NCBI RefSeq assembly: GCF_002741075.1
Contig: NZ_CP016634.1
Location: 2,092,501 to 2,156,500 of the forward strand
From: Pseudomonas putida
GTDB taxonomy: Bacteria; Pseudomonadota; Gammaproteobacteria; Pseudomonadales; Pseudomonadaceae
Length of the DNA: 64,000 nt
Direction of reading: 5' to 3'
The notes beneath the pieces were generated by a model that saw only the letters and a program-made list of their open reading frames with translations, did not search any database and was not told the origin of the DNA. Positions 1 to 7,982 of this stretch are shown here, piece by piece (position 1 is the first letter of the stretch; the number at the start of each line of letters is the position of its first letter). Position numbers and translations under genes: made by a program.

Positions 1-1030
1 TCGCCCGGCCAAACACCACCAGCAGCAAGGTACTGGCCACCATCCAGGCGCTGACGCTGATGAACGTGGCGCTGCCAATGGCTTTGATCCGCGCGGTTTC
101 GCCACGTCCCTGAGCCTGGCTGATGCGGATGCTCACCGCCGCCGCCATGCCCAACGGCAACATGTACAGCAACGAGCCGATCGATTGCACCACCTGGTTG
201 GCAGCCAGCGCCGCAGTGCCCAGCCAGCCCAGCATCCAGGCCGCGATCACCATGGCGCCAGCCTCGGCCAGGTAACCCAACCCCAGCGGCCACCCCTCCC
301 CCATCAGCATGCGCCAGGCCAGGCGCGGGCCCAGGGGCGTTTGTCGGTAGGCCGACAGCGAAGGCGCCAGACGCCAATAGGCAAACGCCAGCAGCACCGC
401 CAGGGACTCGGCCAGCACACTGGCGACACCAGCGCCCATCAAGCCCAGGGCTGGCAGCCCGAAGTGGCCGTGGATCAGGCCATAGCTCAAGGGGATGTTG
501 AACACCACCGCACTCATCACCACCAGCACCGCCACCCACGGACGACCGATGGCTTCAAGCACGTCCTTGAACACCACGGCCAGGCAGAACGGGATCAAGA
601 ACACCGCCATGGCCTGCCAGTACGGCGTCAGCAGTTTTATGTCCGGCAACGGCACGCCGGCCCATTGCAGCACCGGCAGGATGCCGAGCATCGCCAGGCA
701 GCCGAGGGTGCCGACCAACAGGCCGTAACCCAGCCCCGCGCGCAATGTACGTGCCACGGCGTCGGTATCGCCGGCACCGAAGGCATGGCCCACCCGCACG
801 CTGAGGGTGGCGAGCATCCCGTAGAGCCCGGCGTGGAAGATCAACCCGGCACTGGCCGTAAGCGACACGCAGGCCAGCACCAGCGTCCCCAGCGAGGCCA
901 GCATCAGCGTGTCTGTCAGGCTGATCAGCTCACTGGCCGAGAGGCCCAGCACCAGCGGCAAAGCCAGGCGCAGCAAGCCCGGAAGCTCGGCAAGCCAAGT
1001 GCGTTGAGGGTGCGACAAGGGCGCGGACAT
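1..1030 (-). CDS. MATE family multidrug/toxin efflux transporter, C-terminus outside window
   Basis: Translating the minus strand from the ATG at 1030 gives an uninterrupted frame to the window edge (about 343 residues), starting MSAPLSHPQRTW. It consists of successive hydrophobic segments with the MATE layout: an N-terminal LPLVLGLSASELISLTDTLM helix, GHAFGAGD loop, and a second half beginning near EGWPLGLGYLAEAGAM. MATE proteins are inner-membrane Na+ or H+ antiporters that expel cationic drugs and dyes; the true substrate cannot be read here. A full-length member has about 450 residues, so roughly the last 100 are missing only because the window ends. It is divergent from a TetR gene, with two palindromes in the gap, which suggests it is the repressor's main target. 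Confidence 0.88.
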   Translation of the reverse strand, partial: MSAPLSHPQRTWLAELPGLLRLALPLVLGLSASELISLTDTLMLASLGTLVLACVSLTASAGLIFHAGLYGMLATLSVRVGHAFGAGDTDAVARTLRAGLGYGLLVGTLGCLAMLGILPVLQWAGVPLPDIKLLTPYWQAMAVFLIPFCLAVVFKDVLEAIGRPWVAVLVVMSAVVFNIPLSYGLIHGHFGLPALGLMGAGVASVLAESLAVLLAFAYWRLAPSLSAYRQTPLGPRLAWRMLMGEGWPLGLGYLAEAGAMVIAAWMLGWLGTAALAANQVVQSIGSLLYMLPLGMAAAVSIRISQAQGRGETARIKAIGSATFISVSAWMVASTLLLVVFGRA

Positions 1031-1049
1031 GGGACAAACCTCCAATTAG

Positions 1050-1097
1050 CATACGCCGCGTATGTTAATACACCCTTATTGACATACGCAACGTATG
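1050..1097. promoter_or_regulatory. Two tandem palindromic operators between MATE and TetR genes
   Basis: Two copies of the inverted repeat CATACG-N3-CGTATG lie at 1050-1064 and 1083-1097 with perfect 6-bp arms. Flanks extend the symmetry: TTAG before and TTAA after the first copy, and GCTAAT after the second. Centres are 33 bp apart, close to three helical turns, so bound dimers would sit on one face of the DNA. The sites fill the 103-bp gap between the divergent start codons (1030 and 1134). A TTGACA at 1079-1084 overlaps the second copy. Binding by the adjacent TetR protein is inferred. Confidence 0.8.
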
Positions 1098-1133
1098 CTA
1101 ATTTGCGCTCATCGTATTTCCCTGGAGTTGCCG

Positions 1134-1742
1134 ATGCCTGCCCCTCGTCGTACCCGCGCCGCCATGAGCGCCGAAACCACCGAGCGACTGATCGCTGTGG
1201 CCCGCCGCCAGTTTGCCGAAAAAGGCTTCACCGCCGTGGTCATGGACGAACTCTGCGCCGAGGCCGATCTCACCCGGGGCGCCTTGCATCATCATTTCGG
1301 CGGCAAGGCCGGACTGTTCACCGCCGTGGTGACCCACCTGCTCGACGAGATCAACCAGGCGCTCGATGAGCGTTTCGCCACCCATACCGATCCGTGGGAG
1401 GGATACCTGGACACCTATCTGCACTACTACGACCTGCTCCACGACCCTGCCTTGCGCCGGATCCTGCTGCAGGATGCCCCCGCCGTGCTCGGCCCCCGCC
1501 TGCGTGAACTCGAAGAAGAAAGCTACATCGGCCCCATGGCCGCTGGATTGATGGACCTGCAGCAGGCCGGCGTACTGCGTGACTTCGACCCAGTGGCGAT
1601 GGCGCATCTGATCAACGGAGCGATGGGCGACAGCGGCATGTGGGTGATTGCCCAGGATGACCCGCAACAGGCGGCTGAACGGGTCAAGACAGCCCTCAAG
1701 TGCTTGATGGAAGGCCTGCGCCGCCCCGAATCCATGGTTTGA
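1134..1742 (+). CDS. TetR/AcrR family transcriptional repressor
   Basis: This is a 202-residue protein with an N-terminal TetR helix-turn-helix: AVARRQFAEKGFTAVVMDEL then LTRGALHHHFGGKAGLFTAV at roughly residues 18-60, followed by an all-helical ligand domain. The start at 1134 (MPAPRRTRAAM) has GGAG six bases upstream. An earlier in-frame ATG at 1095 is rejected because it lies inside the second operator palindrome and would leave no ribosome site. Divergent placement from the MATE exporter is the classic arrangement for a local repressor released by an exported compound. The HHHFGGK recognition helix and effector domain look intact. The ligand is unknown. Confidence 0.88.
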   Translation: MPAPRRTRAAMSAETTERLIAVARRQFAEKGFTAVVMDELCAEADLTRGALHHHFGGKAGLFTAVVTHLLDEINQALDERFATHTDPWEGYLDTYLHYYDLLHDPALRRILLQDAPAVLGPRLRELEEESYIGPMAAGLMDLQQAGVLRDFDPVAMAHLINGAMGDSGMWVIAQDDPQQAAERVKTALKCLMEGLRRPESMV

Positions 1743-1930
1743 CGGCAAAAACCTTTTTGCGCTTTCAGAGGGCATTCTTTGGCGATTTTCGCCGCATGAT
1801 CTAATCTTTTTATCGATATTTTGTTGATCAAGACCTGCGACAATCTGCCCTGAAAAATAATGTACCAACTTGTTAATTAGCTAGCTAAGGGCCTAAACTG
1901 CGCAGAGTCCCACCTGCGAGATCCCTGGCA
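1743..1930. promoter_or_regulatory. Upstream region of gcd
   Basis: This 188-bp gap is AT-richer than its surroundings (around TCTAATCTTTTTATCGATATTT at 1799-1820) and contains a perfect 12-bp palindrome, TTAGCTAGCTAA, at 1877-1888, about 42 bp before the gcd start. It probably carries the gcd promoter. The palindrome could be a regulator site or chance. No sigma-70 promoter could be assigned with confidence. Confidence 0.35.
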
Positions 1931-4348
1931 ATGACACAGACACCCCGCGCCTCTGGCGCCTCAACATTCATCTTGGTCGGGCTCGGCGTGATCATCGCCT
2001 TGCTCGGCCTGCTCCTGGCCGCTGGCGGCATCAAGCTGGTCGGTTTGGGAGGTTCCTGGTACTTCCTGCTCGGCGGCCTGGCCATGGCCGTTGCCGGCGT
2101 GCTCATCGCCCGCCGCAAGCCAGCCGGCGCCTGGCTGTTCGCCGCCTTCCTGGTCGCCACGGCGATCTGGGCCGTGCTCGATGCAGGCTTTACGTTCTGG
2201 CCGCTGTTCTCGCGGCTGTTCATGTTCTCGGCCATCGGCCTGGTGGTGGCGCTGGTCTATCCGATGCTGGTGCGCGCCAGCGGTGGCAGCGCCGGTCGTG
2301 GTGGCTACGCAGTGGCTGGGGTGCTGGCCATCGCCTTGGCAGTCGGCGTTGGCAACATGTTCGTCGCCCACCCCAGCGTCGCCCCCACCGGTAAAGGCCC
2401 GGGCATGACCCCGGTCGAGCCCGGCCAGGCACAGAAAGACTGGGCCCACTACGGCAACACCGAAGGCGGCAGCCGCTTCGCCGCGCTGGACCAGATCAAC
2501 CGTGACAACGTCAACAAGCTCAAGGTCGCCTGGACCTACCACACCGGCGACATCGCCCTGAGCGACGGCAACGGTGCCGAAGACCAGCTGACCCCGCTGC
2601 AGGTGGGCGACAAGGTGTTCATCTGCACCCCGCACAACAACCTGATCGCGCTGGACGCGGACACCGGCAAGGAGCTGTGGAAAAACGCGATCAACGCCCA
2701 GTCCAAGGTCTGGCAACGTTGCCGGGGCATGGCCTATTTCGACGCCAGCGCCAAGATCGCCCAGCCCACCCAACCCAACAGCTCGCCGATCGTCGCCGCC
2801 AGCGTCCCGGCGGGTGCCAACTGCCAGCGCCGCCTGCTGACCAACACCATCGATGGCCGCCTGATCGCTGTCGATGCCGATACCGGCGCGTTCTGCGAGG
2901 GCTTTGGCAACAACGGCCAAGTCGACCTCAAGGCCGGCCTGGGCGATGTCCCAGACTCCTATTACCAACTGTCCTCCGCCCCATTGATGGCCGGCACCAC
3001 CGTCGTGGTCGGCGGTCGGGTGGCCGACAACGTCCAGACTGACATGCCAGGTGGCGTGATCCGCGGCTTCGACGTGATCACCGGGCAGATGCGCTGGGCG
3101 TTCGATCCGGGCAACCCGCAGGACCGCAATGCCCCACAGGGTGACCGCACCTATGTGCGCAGCACGCCCAACAGCTGGGCCCCGATGTCCTATGACCCGG
3201 CGATGAACACGGTCTTCCTGCCGATGGGCAGCTCCTCCACCGACATCTACGGTGTCGAGCGCAGCGAACTGGACCACACCTATGGCGCCTCGGTGCTGGC
3301 CCTGGACGCCACTACCGGCAACCAGAAATGGGTGTTCCAGACCGTGCACAACGACCTGTGGGACTTCGACCTGCCCATGCAGCCGAGCCTGATCGACTTC
3401 ACCCAGGACAACGGCAAGACCGTCCCGGCTGTGGTGATCGGCACCAAAGCCGGGCAGATCTATGTGCTCGATCGTGCCACCGGCAAGCCGCTGACCCAGG
3501 TCGACGAAGTGCCGGTCAAGCCGGGCAACATCCCCAACGAGCCGTATTCCCCGACCCAGCCCAAATCGGTCGGTATGCCGCAGATCGGCGCGCAGACCCT
3601 GACCGAATCGGACATGTGGGGCGCCACCCCGTATGACCAACTGCTGTGCCGCATCGACTTCAAGAAGATGCGCTACGACGGCCTGTACACCGCACCCGGC
3701 ACCGATCTTTCGTTGAGCTTCCCAGGCTCGCTCGGTGGCATGAACTGGGGCAGCCTCTCCACCGACCCGGTGCATGGCTTCATCTTCGTCAACGACATGC
3801 GCCTGGGCCTGTGGATCCAGATGATCCCGTCGCAAAACAAAGGCCAGGCCACCTCCGGTGGTGAGGCGCTGAACACCGGCATGGGCGCTGTTCCCCTCAA
3901 GGGCACCCCCTATGCGGTGAACAAGAACCGCTTCCTGTCGGTGGCCGGCATCCCCTGCCAGGCACCGCCTTTCGGCACCCTGACCGCCATCGACATGAAG
4001 ACCCGCCAGATCGCCTGGCAGGTACCGGTAGGAACTGTCGAAGACACCGGCCCCCTGGGCATCCGCATGCACCTGCCGATCAAGATCGGCCTGCCGACCC
4101 TCGGCGGCACGTTGTCCACCCAAGGTGGCCTGGTGTTCATCGCCGGCACCCAGGACTTCTACCTGCGCGCCTACGACAGCGGCAATGGCAACGAGATCTG
4201 GAAAGCCCGCCTGCCTGTCGGCAGCCAAGGCGGCCCGATGACCTACGTATCGCCCAAGACGGGCAAGCAGTATGTGGTGGTCACTGCGGGCGGGGCGCGG
4301 CAGTCCCCTGACCGGGGCGACTACGTGATGGCCTATGCCCTGCCTTAA
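1931..4348 (+). CDS. gcd: Membrane-bound PQQ-dependent glucose dehydrogenase
   Basis: An 805-residue protein of the quinoprotein glucose/quinate/shikimate dehydrogenase family, which oxidises periplasmic glucose to gluconolactone and passes electrons to ubiquinone. About the first 140 residues form five closely spaced membrane helices (for example FILVGLGVIIALLGLLLAAG and YAVAGVLAIALAVGVGNMFV). The rest is a periplasmic PQQ eight-bladed propeller, with repeated motifs such as TPLQVGDKVFICTPHNNLIALDADTG-type blades, VLALDATTGNQKW and IGTKAGQIYVLDRATGK. Length matches the family (about 800). It is followed in the same direction by an OprB porin, so glucose entry and periplasmic oxidation are encoded together. 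Quinate dehydrogenase is the main alternative, but the porin neighbour favours glucose. Confidence 0.93.
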   Translation: MTQTPRASGASTFILVGLGVIIALLGLLLAAGGIKLVGLGGSWYFLLGGLAMAVAGVLIARRKPAGAWLFAAFLVATAIWAVLDAGFTFWPLFSRLFMFSAIGLVVALVYPMLVRASGGSAGRGGYAVAGVLAIALAVGVGNMFVAHPSVAPTGKGPGMTPVEPGQAQKDWAHYGNTEGGSRFAALDQINRDNVNKLKVAWTYHTGDIALSDGNGAEDQLTPLQVGDKVFICTPHNNLIALDADTGKELWKNAINAQSKVWQRCRGMAYFDASAKIAQPTQPNSSPIVAASVPAGANCQRRLLTNTIDGRLIAVDADTGAFCEGFGNNGQVDLKAGLGDVPDSYYQLSSAPLMAGTTVVVGGRVADNVQTDMPGGVIRGFDVITGQMRWAFDPGNPQDRNAPQGDRTYVRSTPNSWAPMSYDPAMNTVFLPMGSSSTDIYGVERSELDHTYGASVLALDATTGNQKWVFQTVHNDLWDFDLPMQPSLIDFTQDNGKTVPAVVIGTKAGQIYVLDRATGKPLTQVDEVPVKPGNIPNEPYSPTQPKSVGMPQIGAQTLTESDMWGATPYDQLLCRIDFKKMRYDGLYTAPGTDLSLSFPGSLGGMNWGSLSTDPVHGFIFVNDMRLGLWIQMIPSQNKGQATSGGEALNTGMGAVPLKGTPYAVNKNRFLSVAGIPCQAPPFGTLTAIDMKTRQIAWQVPVGTVEDTGPLGIRMHLPIKIGLPTLGGTLSTQGGLVFIAGTQDFYLRAYDSGNGNEIWKARLPVGSQGGPMTYVSPKTGKQYVVVTAGGARQSPDRGDYVMAYALP

Positions 4349-4351
4349 ACC

Positions 4352-4475
4352 GCGCCGTCTTCTTGGCGGGTAAAACCGCCTCACTGAGACCGCGTCGCAC
4401 CCTTCGTGGGTGAACCCGCTGCCACAAAGGCTCGATGCAGCCTTTGTGGCAGCAGGTCTACCCGCGAATGGGCCC
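4352..4475. repeat. REP-type palindromes between gcd and oprB, possible terminator
   Basis: A small hairpin GGCGG-N6-CCGCC sits at 4365-4380. Next comes a large one whose 13-bp perfect arms are GCTGCCACAAAGG (4418-4430) and its complement CCTTTGTGGCAGC (4441-4453). Outer flanks CGTGGGTGAACCC and TCTACCCGCGAA continue the symmetry imperfectly. The GGGTGAACCCGCTGCCACA core is the P. putida REP type. It may attenuate transcription between gcd and the porin. Confidence 0.75.
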
Positions 4476-4499
4476 TCACTGACAACCCGAGACTCCGTA

Positions 4500-5768
4500 A
4501 TGCCCCGCGTTATTCGCTTCACCTCCGCTCTTGCGCTGGCCCTGGCCAGCACCACCGCCCTGGCTGACGGCGACCTGATGACCCGCAGCACCCTGACCGG
4601 CGACTGGGGCGGCTTGCGCCACCAGCTCCAGGAAGACGGCATCACGTTCACCGGCGACTACAGCGGTGAGACCGCCTACAACGCCCACGGCGGCCTGCAG
4701 CGTTCGGCACGCTACTCGCAGAACCTCAAGCTCGGCGTGCAGTTCGACCTCTCGAAGCTGTACGGCCTGGACAACGCTGGCAAGGTCCAGCTGACAGTCA
4801 ACGACCGACGCGGCAACAGCGCCTCCGAGGACCTGGTGGGCAACCGGCTGCCGATCCAGGAAAACTACGGCGGCCTCTACACTCGCCTGACCGAACTGAG
4901 TTACGAGCGCACCCTGTTCACCCCGGCACTGAACGTAAAGCTGGGCTACATGGCCATGGGCAACGACCTGGGCGGGCTGGACAGTGGGATCTTGTGCAAC
5001 TTCATGAACGCCGGTTTCTGCGGCCACCCGTTGAACATGTCTGGCGGCAGCGGCTGGACCAACTACCCCAACGCCCACCTGGGCGTGCGGGTCAAATACG
5101 ACCTGACGCCAGCCTGGCAATTGCGTCTCGCAGCGTTCAACGTCGATCCCGAGAGCAACGGCAACGCCAGCCGCGCCTGGCACCTGGGGCCCAAGCACAC
5201 CACCGGCACCGTGGTACCGGTCGAGTTGGTGTACAAGCGCCAAGGCGAGCTGCCTGGCGAGTACAAGCTCGGCTACTACTACGACAGCTCCGACGCCAAA
5301 CGCATCGGCAGCGATGACGAGGTGTCCGGCCGCGGCGGCCACTACCTGCTGATCGATCAGGCCGTGTGGAACGACGCGACCTTGCCGGGCCGCAGCCTGC
5401 ATGCCTTCGGCCAGTACTCTGCCTCGAGCAAAGCAGCCTCGCCATTCACCAAGTGGTATGGCGCAGGCGTCGTGCTGTACAAGCCGTTCGAAGGCCGCCC
5501 GCGCGACACCCTGGCCCTGGGCTACGGTCGCGCTGTGCCCAACCCGCGTAGCCGCGATGTGCTCCAAGACGCCGCCCAAGCCGCCGGCCAGGACTTCCCC
5601 CACCTGGACAGCGCCGAGCAGTTGATCGAGCTGAGCTACGGCTACCAGGCCACACCCTGGCTGAACCTGCGCCCGGATGTGCAATACATCATCGAACCGG
5701 GCGCATTCTCCGGGCAGAGCATCGACAATGCGTTGGTGCTGGGATTGCAGGTCAAGGCCAGCTTCTGA
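4500..5768 (+). CDS. oprB: OprB-family carbohydrate-selective outer membrane porin
   Basis: A 422-residue protein starting MPRVIRFTSALALALASTTALA, a clear Sec signal peptide ending after about residue 22. The mature part shows the OprB pattern: LTGDWGGLRHQLQEDGITFTG near the N-terminus, many alternating amphipathic strands, and a C-terminal strand ending in Phe (LVLGLQVKASF). OprB porins are 16-stranded barrels that admit glucose and related sugars. The start at 4500 is chosen because the signal peptide begins there; the earlier ATG at 4410 would place the leader behind 30 residues coded from REP sequence. Context after gcd supports a role in glucose supply to periplasmic oxidation. Confidence 0.92.
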   Translation: MPRVIRFTSALALALASTTALADGDLMTRSTLTGDWGGLRHQLQEDGITFTGDYSGETAYNAHGGLQRSARYSQNLKLGVQFDLSKLYGLDNAGKVQLTVNDRRGNSASEDLVGNRLPIQENYGGLYTRLTELSYERTLFTPALNVKLGYMAMGNDLGGLDSGILCNFMNAGFCGHPLNMSGGSGWTNYPNAHLGVRVKYDLTPAWQLRLAAFNVDPESNGNASRAWHLGPKHTTGTVVPVELVYKRQGELPGEYKLGYYYDSSDAKRIGSDDEVSGRGGHYLLIDQAVWNDATLPGRSLHAFGQYSASSKAASPFTKWYGAGVVLYKPFEGRPRDTLALGYGRAVPNPRSRDVLQDAAQAAGQDFPHLDSAEQLIELSYGYQATPWLNLRPDVQYIIEPGAFSGQSIDNALVLGLQVKASF

Positions 5769-5791
5769 TCGTTTGCACTTTTGTCGCGAAA

Positions 5792-5808
5792 GGGGCGCAT
5801 CGCGCCCC
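5792..5808. terminator. Hairpin between convergent oprB and argE-like gene
   Basis: GGGGCGC (5792-5798) pairs perfectly with GCGCCCC (5802-5808) around a 3-base loop, 24 bases after the oprB stop and just past the 3' end of the opposing gene. No long T-tract follows on either strand. The convergent position suggests a shared bidirectional terminator. Confidence 0.6.
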
Positions 5809-5815
5809 CAACGAT

Positions 5816-6979
5816 CTATCGAGCCTCGCTCAGATGCTCGACCAGGCGAAGCAACATTGCATCGCACGCCTTCAACTGCTCGACACTGACGAACTCATCT
5901 GGCTTGTGCCCCTGGTCCATGCTGCCAGGCCCGCAGACGACCGTCGCAATACCCGCCTGATCGAACAGCCCGCCCTCGGTACCGAAGGCCACGGTGCCGA
6001 AGTCATCTGAGCCACTGAGCATCGCCACCAGTTGCGCCGCTTCGCTGTCCGCCGGGGTCGCCAGGCCAGGGTAGGCACTGAGCGGTTGTAGACGGATGTC
6101 ACTGTCAGCACTGACCGCGCGCATGCGCGGCAACAGCTCGGCCTGGGCGTAGGTCTGCAACTGGTCGGCCACCGCCTGGGCCTCGAAGCCCGGCAAGGCA
6201 CGCACTTCGAAGTCGAACTCGCATTCGGCCGGGACGATGTTCAACGCCCGCCCCCCTTTGATCACGCCGGTCTGCACCGTAGAGAACGGCGGGTCGAAGC
6301 GCTCGTCGTGATGCTCGGGACGCGCCAGGCCATCGCCGATCTCGCCGAGCTTGCCGATCAGGCGCGCGGCGTATTCGATCGCATTGACCCCATAGGGCGC
6401 GTACGCCGAATGGCACGCAGCGCCGTGCACCTGGCAGCGCATGGCCAGCTTGCCTTTGTGGCCTAGCACAGGCTTGAGTTCGGTGGGCTCGCCGATCAGG
6501 CACAGGCGCGGCTTGTGCGGGCGTTGCTGGAGGGCAGCCAGCATGGAACGCACGCCCAGGCAGCCGACTTCCTCATCGTAGGAAAACGCCAGGTGCACCG
6601 GCCATTTCAACGGCTGCGCCAGAAACGCCGGCACCGCCGCCAACACCGAGGCGATGAAGCCTTTCATGTCTGCCGTACCACGCCCGTACAGACGCCCATC
6701 ACGTTCGGTCAACGCGAAAGGCTCGACGGTCCACGCCTGCCCCTCGACCGGCACCACGTCGGTGTGCCCGGACAACACCACCCCGCCACGGTCCGTGGGA
6801 CCAATGGTGGCGAACAGGTTGGCCTTGGTGCCCTCTTCGTTGTGGAACAACTCGCAGTCCACACCCAGCCCGGCCAGGTAATCGCGAATGAAGCCGATCA
6901 GCTCCAGATTGGACTCGCGGCTGACGGTGGCAAACCCCACCAGCCGGGCCAACAGTTCGCGGCTGTTCAACTCACTCAT
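5816..6979 (-). CDS. M20 family deacylase, ArgE (acetylornithine deacetylase)-like
   Basis: A 387-residue dinuclear zinc M20 peptidase-family hydrolase. Metal and catalytic motifs are present: LSGHTDVVP (His ligand and catalytic Asp), GRGTADMKGF (bridging Asp), SYDEEVGC (general-base Glu-Glu), IGEPTE and the C-terminal CGPGSMDQGHKPDEFV (His ligand). This spacing is typical of ArgE, which removes acetate from N2-acetylornithine. Pseudomonas normally uses ArgJ recycling and has other ArgE-like paralogues, so here the substrate may be another N-acyl amino acid. The start at 6979 gives an 8-bp overlap (ATGAGTGA) with the upstream DUF1028 gene, implying translational coupling; an ATG at 6994 would overlap more and is less likely. 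Confidence 0.85.
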   Translation of the reverse strand: MSELNSRELLARLVGFATVSRESNLELIGFIRDYLAGLGVDCELFHNEEGTKANLFATIGPTDRGGVVLSGHTDVVPVEGQAWTVEPFALTERDGRLYGRGTADMKGFIASVLAAVPAFLAQPLKWPVHLAFSYDEEVGCLGVRSMLAALQQRPHKPRLCLIGEPTELKPVLGHKGKLAMRCQVHGAACHSAYAPYGVNAIEYAARLIGKLGEIGDGLARPEHHDERFDPPFSTVQTGVIKGGRALNIVPAECEFDFEVRALPGFEAQAVADQLQTYAQAELLPRMRAVSADSDIRLQPLSAYPGLATPADSEAAQLVAMLSGSDDFGTVAFGTEGGLFDQAGIATVVCGPGSMDQGHKPDEFVSVEQLKACDAMLLRLVEHLSEAR

Positions 6980-7646
6980 CGCCGGGCACCCCATAGCTCG
7001 GCGCGGCCGTGGGGTTCAATGCGCGCGTCACGTAGTCCTGCATCTGTGGGCGATAGTCCTGCCACAGTTTGTCCAGGGCACCGATCGGGTCTTCATCCGC
7101 CCAGTCCACCCGCAGGTCCACCAGCGGCCAAGTTAGCTCACCGGCAATCTTCATCGCTGCCGAATGCACCGGCCCCGCTTCACCACCAGCGGCCATGGCC
7201 GCGTGCATCGCCGCCAGCAGACGATCGGCCAGGTGCCCGGCCGTTTGTTCGAAGGCCGCAACCATGGCCTCGATCACGTGGATCGACGACAACAGGTTGC
7301 CCGCCGCCGCGCACTGCTCACCCGCCACTGCGTTGTGCACGCCCAGTGCTTCCTTGCCGGTGAACAAGGCCACCTGCCCCTGGCTGTCGATCACCGTCAC
7401 CTGGCGGTACTCGCTCCAGCCATTGGCCGTGAGCACCCGGTCCAGTGCCGCAGCCGGCAACTGCCCCTGCTCCAGGGCATCGAGGATCTGCGGGCCCAAC
7501 GCGGGCAGGGTGATGTTCTGTGTGGCCACCGCACCGACGCCTGCCCGCACCCAAGGGCAACGAGCGCCGACCGCGATGCTCGACGAGCTGATGGCGATAC
7601 CGAGCTGGCCGGTTTCCTGGCAACGGCCAATGATGGAGAAAGTCAT
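6972..7646 (-). CDS. DUF1028 family Ntn-hydrolase-fold protein
   Basis: A 224-residue protein starting MTFSIIGRCQETGQLGIAIS. The N-terminal signature (FSIIGRC...GIAISSSSIAVGARCPWVRAG) and the following GVGAVATQNITLP are characteristic of DUF1028, a family placed in the Ntn-hydrolase superfamily from its fold. Members are typically 220-300 residues, and this one lacks the C-terminal peptidoglycan-binding extension seen in some. The reaction is not established; amide bond hydrolysis is the family-level expectation. It overlaps the ArgE-like gene by 8 bp and diverges from the FMO gene, so it is probably part of one regulated unit. The start at 7646 is preferred over one 33 codons upstream because the conserved fold starts there. 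Confidence 0.85.
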   Translation of the reverse strand: MTFSIIGRCQETGQLGIAISSSSIAVGARCPWVRAGVGAVATQNITLPALGPQILDALEQGQLPAAALDRVLTANGWSEYRQVTVIDSQGQVALFTGKEALGVHNAVAGEQCAAAGNLLSSIHVIEAMVAAFEQTAGHLADRLLAAMHAAMAAGGEAGPVHSAAMKIAGELTWPLVDLRVDWADEDPIGALDKLWQDYRPQMQDYVTRALNPTAAPSYGVPGDE

Positions 7647-7982
7647 GTTCTGGGGCTCCTGAGGGTCTGTCCAATACACTTGCGAAAACAAACTTTCGCG
7701 CGAATGGAGGCATTCTGGGCAGAAGCCATTGGCCCACGAAACCAACTTTTTCCTAGGACCAGAAAAGGAAAAAACTAAGGCAATAAAACATAAAGAAATA
7801 TTGCACTTCCAAAGTGCCGAAAACCCAGCTCAAAGCCCCGTCGCTCAAGGCCTTCGGTAATTTATAGGCAAGCATTAGCTAAATAATATTTTCGCGATTC
7901 AAAGCACATCCCTAGTCTGGCCCCAGGCAAAGGCGGTACCCAACCGACCTGAATAAAACCGCCTTCCAAGAAGGGCTCAGAC
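7647..7982. promoter_or_regulatory. Divergent control region of the FMO/Rid and DUF1028/M20 units
   Basis: This 336-bp region has no gene. Its middle (about 7740-7900) is distinctly AT-rich, with stretches such as AAGGAAAAAACTAAGGCAAT and AGCTAAATAATATTTTCG (7876-7893), in contrast to the GC-rich flanks. It must contain promoters for both directions and is the likely target of the cluster's LysR protein (several T-N11-A arrangements occur). AGAAGGGCTC before 7983 is the probable ribosome site for the FMO gene. Confidence 0.5.

Noticed and set aside
185..1369. 394-codon plus-strand frame through the MATE gene
   Set aside because: It lies antisense to the MATE exporter and runs across the divergent operator region; high Gln/His/Arg content is typical of shadows.
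1961..4651. 896-codon open frame on the minus strand across gcd
   Set aside because: It is antisense to a clear PQQ dehydrogenase and rich in His, Gly and Arg, as expected from the opposite strand of GC-rich coding DNA.
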